NCBI GenBank assembly: GCA_944325945.1
Contig: CALVBW010000027.1
Location: forward strand, 32,082-96,081
Direction: 5' to 3'
DNA length: 64,000 nt
Source: Candidatus Gastranaerophilales bacterium
GTDB taxonomy: Bacteria > Cyanobacteriota > Vampirovibrionia > Gastranaerophilales > Gastranaerophilaceae
Below, in pieces: positions 59,183 to 64,000 of this stretch (positions are counted from its first letter, which is position 1; each line of letters opens with the position of its first letter). The position numbers were made by a program, and so were the translations under genes. Under the pieces are notes generated by a model that made no database searches, was not told where the DNA came from, and saw only the letters and a list, made by a program, of their open reading frames with translations.

Positions 59183-59746
59183 ATGGACAAGTCATTTTAT
59201 TCAATATTCAAAACATTTTTCAAAGTCGGCACTCTTTTATTAGGCGGAGGGTATGTAATATTACCTCTGCTGCAGGCTGAACTTGTAGATAAGAAAGGAT
59301 GGATAGATTCTGATGGATTATGTGAGTATTACGCACTGGGGCAGTCTGTTCCGGGAATTATTGCAGCTAATATGTCAATTTTTGTAGGCTATAAATTAAG
59401 AGGTCAAATAGGCGCACTGGCAGCAGTCCTCGGCATTGTTACCCCTGCATTCTTAGCTATAATTCTTGTTGCAACCATGCTTGAAGAAATCGTTCATTTA
59501 AATTTTATACAAAGTATTTTCTGGGGAGTAGGAATCGGTGTAATTTTACTGGTTTATCTCGCGACAAAAGAAATGTGGAACAAAAGTATAGTTGATAAAT
59601 TCACATGCGTGGTATTTTTTGCGGCATTCATTTTGTCAACGTGTTTTCAAGTGTCGCCTGCTTTAATTATCATTTTGTCAATCATTTCCGGAATTATCTA
59701 CAAAAAACATATTGACGCTAAACCGAAAAAGGAGGATGATAAATGA
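59183..59746 (+). CDS. Chromate transporter family protein, first half-size subunit
   Basis: The 187-residue membrane protein has the CHR motif FFKVGTLLLGGGYVILPLL, then GWIDSDGLCEYYALGQSVPG and a series of helices. Split pairs of such short proteins work as dimers in other bacteria; many are annotated as chromate efflux, but the natural substrate is often unknown. A TAAAAT box ends seven bases before the ATG and no ribosome site is seen. It overlaps the second half by four bases. Confidence 0.85.
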   Translation: MDKSFYSIFKTFFKVGTLLLGGGYVILPLLQAELVDKKGWIDSDGLCEYYALGQSVPGIIAANMSIFVGYKLRGQIGALAAVLGIVTPAFLAIILVATMLEEIVHLNFIQSIFWGVGIGVILLVYLATKEMWNKSIVDKFTCVVFFAAFILSTCFQVSPALIIILSIISGIIYKKHIDAKPKKEDDK

Positions 59747-60273
59747 TTTATCTAAATCTGTTTATCCAATTTTTTCACATAGGTTTGTTTTCATTTGGCG
59801 GCGGATATGCGACATTACCATTTTTGTATCATATTGCAGAGAATCAACAATGGTATACTATCAAACAATTAACCGATATGATAGCAATATCATCAATAAC
59901 CCCGGGACCCGTTGGAGTAAATGTAGCGACATTTGCAGGATTTACGACATCAGGAATTCTTGGAGCTCTTGTGGCAACAACATCTGTTATCCTGCCTTCA
60001 TACATTCTCGTAATTATAATTTCAAAATTCTTGGAACAATTTGAAACGAACCAAAATGTAAGAGCTGCAATTTATGCTTTAAAACCGGCAGGATGCGGGC
60101 TTTTAGCAGCTGTGGCAGTAGATATGTTTATAAATAATGCAAATTTACCGGGAATGTTTTTACTTGCAATATTATTTTTTATCAGTTTAAAACAAAAACA
60201 TGATCCTCTGTTTTATTTGGCAGTTTCAGCATTAGTCGGGTTATTCGCAGGTTTTTTACACTTAACCGCTTAA
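59743..60273 (+). CDS. Chromate transporter family protein, second half-size subunit
   Basis: The 176-residue partner has FFHIGLFSFGGGYATLPFLY, then ITPGPVGVNVATFAGFTTSG, which is the PGP motif of the family, and five or so helices. GGAGG precedes its ATG inside the first gene. Together they make the inverted-topology pair typical of short ChrA proteins. Confidence 0.85.
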   Translation: MIYLNLFIQFFHIGLFSFGGGYATLPFLYHIAENQQWYTIKQLTDMIAISSITPGPVGVNVATFAGFTTSGILGALVATTSVILPSYILVIIISKFLEQFETNQNVRAAIYALKPAGCGLLAAVAVDMFINNANLPGMFLLAILFFISLKQKHDPLFYLAVSALVGLFAGFLHLTA

Positions 60274-60348
60274 AAAAAATTAACAATTTTATAAAATTAA
60301 GCAATAATTTTCTTCAGATACATTAATATTAACGAAAGGAGTTATATA

Positions 60349-60687
60349 ATGGTAAATAGTGTAAATAACAGTCCGAGTTTTGGTTCTACAAGAATTCCTT
60401 ATAATAATGTTCTTGTACACAAATACCTTGAACCTTTAAACAAATATTTTGACATAAAAGATATTGGTCACATGAAACCGCAGGAAGCAGCTGACAAAAT
60501 TGATTTTAATCAGGCAGCTATTATATTTGACAAAGATGCAATGATAGTTGTAGGTAAAGACGGAGGCCCTGGAGGTGCCGACACATTTATCGGACGTATA
60601 TTGAAAAAAGTAAGTCCGGACGTGGAATACATAGACGATATAAAACCCGTTAAAAGTAACGGAGAAGTTATTGATTTAAACATTTAA
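60349..60687 (+). CDS. Hypothetical small protein
   Basis: No family is recognised for these 112 residues. It starts MVNSVNNSPSFGSTRIPYNN, then has a globular stretch with AAIIFDKDAMIVVGKDGGPG and IGRILKKVSPDVEYIDDI. No signal or membrane segment. AAAGGAG lies upstream of the ATG. It overlaps the end of comM by 12 bases, tail to tail. The Asn-rich N-terminus ending in SFG is loosely like the start of the membrane protein at 40717-41745. Confidence 0.6.
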   Translation: MVNSVNNSPSFGSTRIPYNNVLVHKYLEPLNKYFDIKDIGHMKPQEAADKIDFNQAAIIFDKDAMIVVGKDGGPGGADTFIGRILKKVSPDVEYIDDIKPVKSNGEVIDLNI

Positions 60688-62205
60688 ATCAAACATTTTA
60701 TATTGCAAAGCCTGCATAAGGTGTGTCTGCTGAATTTGGGATGAATTATCCAGATCAGCAATTGTCCGAGCGAGCTTTAATATTCTGTCATAACGGCGGC
60801 CGGATAATTGATATTTTACAATAGCAGTTTTAAATATTGCCTGTGATTGTTCATCAATCGGGCAATATTTTTTTATTAATTCAGATGTTAATTCGGAATT
60901 TGTCAAAATATTTTCATTTTTATATCTTTCCGCTTGAATTTGACGGGCTTTTATAACTCTTTTTCTTATATCGGAAGATTTTTCAGCATTATTATCAATA
61001 TTCAGAAGTTCATTTGCGGTTAATCTCGGCACTTCAATCTGCAAATCAATTCTATCCAGAAGAGGACCTGAAAGCTTTGCAAGATAACGGTTTATCATAT
61101 ATTCAGAGCATGTACAATGTTTTTCTCTATCTCCTTTAAACCCGCACGGACACGGATTCATCGCACCCAGAAGCATAAATTTTGCCGGATACTTAATTGA
61201 ATGTTTTGCGCGCGAAATAACGATTTCTCCATCTTCTAACGGCTGTCTTAAAACCTCCAGAACATTTCTCGGGAATTCAACCATTTCATCCAAAAACAAT
61301 ACCCCTCTGTGAGCAAGCGTAATTTCACCCGGCATAGGGTTGCTTCCGCCGCCGATAATTCCGTTTGCAGAAGCAGTATGATGAACAGCACGGAAAGGTC
61401 TGTTTGTCATTAATGGTTTATCCTGAGATAAAAGTCCGCAAATACTGTATATTTTTGTTAATTCCAGAGCTTCTGATAATTCAAGAGGCGGCAGAATTGA
61501 TGCAAAACATTTTGCCATAAGAGTTTTACCCGAACCAGGTGAGCCTGTCATAAGCAAATTATGCCCGCCGGCCGCCGCAATTTCCAAAGCTCTTTTCGCT
61601 TTTTGCTGACCTTTTACGTCTTTAAAATCATATTCAAAATTTTCATCAATACCGGAAAGATAAGAATTTATATCTATTTTAAATTGTTTCAAGGGAACTT
61701 CAATAAAATGATTCACAACATCTGCAAGACATTCCGCACCAAAAACATTAATCCCGCCTATTAAAGCAGCCTCTTTCACATTATCTGCCGGCACAATAAC
61801 ATTTTTAATCCCGATATCTTTCAATCCCATAACAATAGGCAGAACTCCGCGGACACCTCGCAGGTCACCGTTTAGGGAAAGCTCTCCGACAAAAGCAAAC
61901 TCTCTTAACTTTTCCTCTTCAAGGACTCCTTCTTCAACCAGAATACCAATTGCAATAGGCAGATCAAAACTTGTTCCGGCTTTTTTTAAATCAGCTGGAG
62001 CAAGATTAATTACAATTTTCCGACCGGGAAATGTAAACCCGGAATTTTTAACGGCAGATCTGACTCTGTCCCGCGCTTCATTCACCGCAGCATCCGGCAG
62101 CCCTACAACAGAAAATGAAGGCAAACCATTTTGAACATCTGTCTCTACGGAAACCTCATACGCATTCAAACCTATTACGGTTGCGGTTGTAACTTTATTA
62201 ACCAT
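60676..62205 (-). CDS. comM: YifB/ComM family Mg-chelatase-like AAA+ ATPase
   Basis: The 509-residue protein has the N-terminal ATVIGLNAYEVSVETDVQNG and FSVVGLPDAAVNEARDRVRS block, Walker A in LLMTGSPGSGKTLMAKCFAS, Walker B in GVLFLDEMVEFPRNVLEVLR, and the C-terminal YQLSGRRYDRILKLARTIAD. ComM helps branch migration during natural transformation in other bacteria. TATAAT ends six bases before ATG 62205, so I prefer it to the upstream ATG at 62223. No other competence gene is in the window. Confidence 0.92.
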   Translation of the reverse strand: MVNKVTTATVIGLNAYEVSVETDVQNGLPSFSVVGLPDAAVNEARDRVRSAVKNSGFTFPGRKIVINLAPADLKKAGTSFDLPIAIGILVEEGVLEEEKLREFAFVGELSLNGDLRGVRGVLPIVMGLKDIGIKNVIVPADNVKEAALIGGINVFGAECLADVVNHFIEVPLKQFKIDINSYLSGIDENFEYDFKDVKGQQKAKRALEIAAAGGHNLLMTGSPGSGKTLMAKCFASILPPLELSEALELTKIYSICGLLSQDKPLMTNRPFRAVHHTASANGIIGGGSNPMPGEITLAHRGVLFLDEMVEFPRNVLEVLRQPLEDGEIVISRAKHSIKYPAKFMLLGAMNPCPCGFKGDREKHCTCSEYMINRYLAKLSGPLLDRIDLQIEVPRLTANELLNIDNNAEKSSDIRKRVIKARQIQAERYKNENILTNSELTSELIKKYCPIDEQSQAIFKTAIVKYQLSGRRYDRILKLARTIADLDNSSQIQQTHLMQALQYKMFDLNV

Positions 62206-62245
62206 ACGGTTATTATACAACAAATTTTTGGGTTATAATTAATTT

Positions 62246-63229
62246 ATGGAAAAAATTAACAAAATACTTGCAGTAAATTTTGGCGGAATAGGTGATGAAA
62301 TTTTATTTTTGCCAGCAATGATTTCTCTCAAAAAAGAATTCCCGAACGCAGAAATCACCCTTGCACTTGAACCAAGAAGCAAAAGCGTTAAAGATTTAAC
62401 TGATGTGATAGATGATTTAATCCTTGTTGATATAAAAAATAAAAATAAATATGTTGAACTTTTAAAATTTATATTTGCTGCCCGCAAGAGGAATTTTGAT
62501 CTTGCCATAACTGCAGGCGGAAATAAATTTATGAGTATAATTTTATTTCTCACAGGTGCTAAAAAACGTTATGGTTATGACTGCGGGGCATTGAGCCGAA
62601 AACTTTTGACCCGGGCTGTTCCTCTGAATAAAAACCAGTATGCCGCAAAAATGTATCATGATTTAGTGACACCCGTTACAAATAATATTACCGAACTACC
62701 TGAGATAAATGTACCGCTGCAGGAAAAAATCCCGAATTCCGTACTTATTCATCCGGGTGTAAGCAAAATGAGCATCCAAAAAGGCATGATAAAAACGGTT
62801 TCTGCTGAAGTCTGGGCAAAAACTATTGATTTATTGGTTCAAAAAAACAAAAAAGTTATTCTCACGGGCGGTCCCGATGATAAAGAATGTATTGATACAA
62901 TTTTGAAAACAGTTACAACAACCAATTTTGAAAACTTTTACGGAATGACAAAAAATCTGCGTGACCTTGCTGAACTTATAGGCAAAGCTGAAATATTTTT
63001 GTGCTCTGATTCTGCGCCTTTACATGTTGCGGTTGCAATGGGGACAAAAACCTACGCAATTTTCGGACCGACAGATGATAAAAAACTCATACCCGATAAC
63101 GTTACAGCAATCAAAGCACATGACCACTGTTCTCTAAAACCATGTCTGTGGGATAAAAGACAAACCACCTGCAAAACTCTGGATTGCTTAAAAATCACGG
63201 CACAAGATATTATTAATTTTATTAATTAA
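62246..63229 (+). CDS. Family 9 glycosyltransferase (heptosyltransferase-like)
   Basis: The 327-residue protein has the GT9 pattern ILAVNFGGIGDEILFLPAMI at the start, and in the C-terminal half ILTGGPDDKECI, LAELIGKAEIFLCSDSAPLH and VAVAMGTKTYAIFGPTD, the sugar-nucleotide site. Such enzymes add heptose or similar sugars to the lipopolysaccharide core. It has one TATAAT six bases before its ATG and no ribosome site. The divergent comM promoter overlaps. It meets the last prepilin with a four-base overlap. Confidence 0.88.
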   Translation: MEKINKILAVNFGGIGDEILFLPAMISLKKEFPNAEITLALEPRSKSVKDLTDVIDDLILVDIKNKNKYVELLKFIFAARKRNFDLAITAGGNKFMSIILFLTGAKKRYGYDCGALSRKLLTRAVPLNKNQYAAKMYHDLVTPVTNNITELPEINVPLQEKIPNSVLIHPGVSKMSIQKGMIKTVSAEVWAKTIDLLVQKNKKVILTGGPDDKECIDTILKTVTTTNFENFYGMTKNLRDLAELIGKAEIFLCSDSAPLHVAVAMGTKTYAIFGPTDDKKLIPDNVTAIKAHDHCSLKPCLWDKRQTTCKTLDCLKITAQDIINFIN

Positions 63230-64000
63230 CCGCAATAGAAGGAAAAACCTCCACCTTTTCCGCAGCTGCCTGACTGTGCATCCCATCTTAATCCAACGCC
63301 GGTGCCATATTTATGTATTGTAGAGCTAAGTCTACATATTTCCTGTTCGTATGACATGCATTCACTTTCTGATTTTATGTTAGCAAGTTCCTCTTCGACA
63401 GTAGGCTCAGGTGGTTGCGGCAACAGCATATTTGTAAGATCTGTCAATTCAGCATTTCCTGATATCTGAAATACAAAGAAATCTTTGTTTACCGTATTTG
63501 GATTTCCTTTACCGTTTACATCCGAATAAAATCCTATTGCTCCTCCGCCGCTTTGCATAATCATATATGTTATACCGTCGTTTGTCTGAAACATATACGG
63601 CACCTGCTCCCAAAAATTTTCTCCAAGCTCCATTTTCTCTTCAACTCCGGATATTGTATATACCTCGGACATTGAACTTTTTATATCAGAGCTAAAACTA
63701 TCTCTTGATATTCTGAAAGCTTCTTTATGCTTATTCGCAATACACGCCCGATCCTTACATTGAAACAATGACAAATCTTTAATGTCAAAGACATGTTCAT
63801 TTGCCATCATTAATTTATAACCGTTTACCAGTATATTCTTTGCTTTTTTGTATTTTGTACCTAAAACTTTTGACTGATAATTACTTATCAATGTCGGCAC
63901 TGTCATTGCTGCTACTAAACCTATTATACCCAGCGTTATCAAAACTTCTGCCAGCGTAAAACCATACACCGGCACTTCATAATACCGCTCAAACCCTTGA
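63226..64000 (-). CDS. Type IV prepilin-like protein, 5' end beyond the window
   Basis: The frame is open to the window edge and reads GFERYYEVPVYG before FTLAEVLITLGIIGLVAAMT, then a pilin domain of about 225 residues with several Cys and the end DAQSGSCGKGGGFSFYCG. The GFE in front matches the SKGFE leader motif of the prepilin at 46470-47606 in the same frame, so its start, and perhaps a C or G run, lies outside the window. A GTG at 63975 exists but has no ribosome site. The residue before the cut is Gly. Confidence 0.85.
   Translation of the reverse strand, partial: QGFERYYEVPVYGFTLAEVLITLGIIGLVAAMTVPTLISNYQSKVLGTKYKKAKNILVNGYKLMMANEHVFDIKDLSLFQCKDRACIANKHKEAFRISRDSFSSDIKSSMSEVYTISGVEEKMELGENFWEQVPYMFQTNDGITYMIMQSGGGAIGFYSDVNGKGNPNTVNKDFFVFQISGNAELTDLTNMLLPQPPEPTVEEELANIKSESECMSYEQEICRLSSTIHKYGTGVGLRWDAQSGSCGKGGGFSFYCG

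Overview
The window looks like an AT-rich genome of a non-photosynthetic cyanobacterial relative, most likely Gastranaerophilales (Melainabacteria/Vampirovibrionia). This is inferred from three things: many scattered prepilins that begin with the same FTLAEVLITLGIIG stretch, an atpD-atpC pair standing apart from the rest of the ATP synthase genes (the cyanobacterial arrangement), and anaerobic metabolism (B12-dependent ribonucleotide reductase, 2-oxoacid:ferredoxin oxidoreductase, pyruvate phosphate dikinase) with no photosynthesis gene. KdsC, KdsD, a family 9 glycosyltransferase, a secretin and an HlyD adaptor point to a Gram-negative envelope with KDO-type lipopolysaccharide. No rRNA, tRNA or CRISPR array was seen.

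Layout. 1-5.1 kb: efflux adaptor (cut by the window edge), rdgB-uppS, a small membrane protein and nrdJ. 5.3-10.8 kb: a ribosomal operon on the minus strand (infA-rpmJ-rpsM-rpsK-rpsD-rpoA-rplQ-truA-rplM-rpsI); rpsD carries an in-frame TGA and two spacers hold repeat-like DNA. 10.9-20 kb: two prepilins, signal peptidase I, a polyprenyl synthase, an asparaginase, a LysM-lysozyme protein, upp and an MCE protein. 20-30 kb: a probable omega subunit, purine nucleoside phosphorylase, DAHP synthase, ppdK, a disrupted prepilin, an 840-base non-coding accessory stretch and the korDABC operon. 30-36 kb: a 1517-residue coiled-coil protein joined to a GlcD-like flavoenzyme, then panD. 36-45 kb: a GH13 enzyme with two unknown membrane proteins, then uppP-queD-kdsC-kdsD. 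45-46.4 kb: a HEPN/MNT toxin-antitoxin pair and rpmI-rplT. 46.5-54.2 kb: a type IV pilus/type II secretion operon (GspC/PilP-like, secretin, GspE/PilB ATPase, GspF/PilC platform, a short-chain dehydrogenase and a prepilin). 54.4-64 kb: a uridine-kinase-like protein, atpD-atpC, an EF-hand-like protein with a probable frameshift, a split chromate-transporter pair, comM, a family 9 glycosyltransferase and a fifth prepilin cut by the window end.

The most striking signal concerns the prepilins. Three of the five have a run of exactly nine C or G a few codons after the start, followed by an inserted leader built from dispersed intergenic repeats and then by the FTLAEV pilin core. In one (46470-47606) the frame is open, giving a leader of about 130 residues. 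In the other two (17815-18920 and 25347-26137) the start codon is exactly one base out of frame, and one added base in the run would restore it. A fourth, at the window end, carries the same leader motif in the same frame. This resembles a set of slippage-switchable pilins fed by one secretion machine, although homopolymer errors in the assembly must be excluded.
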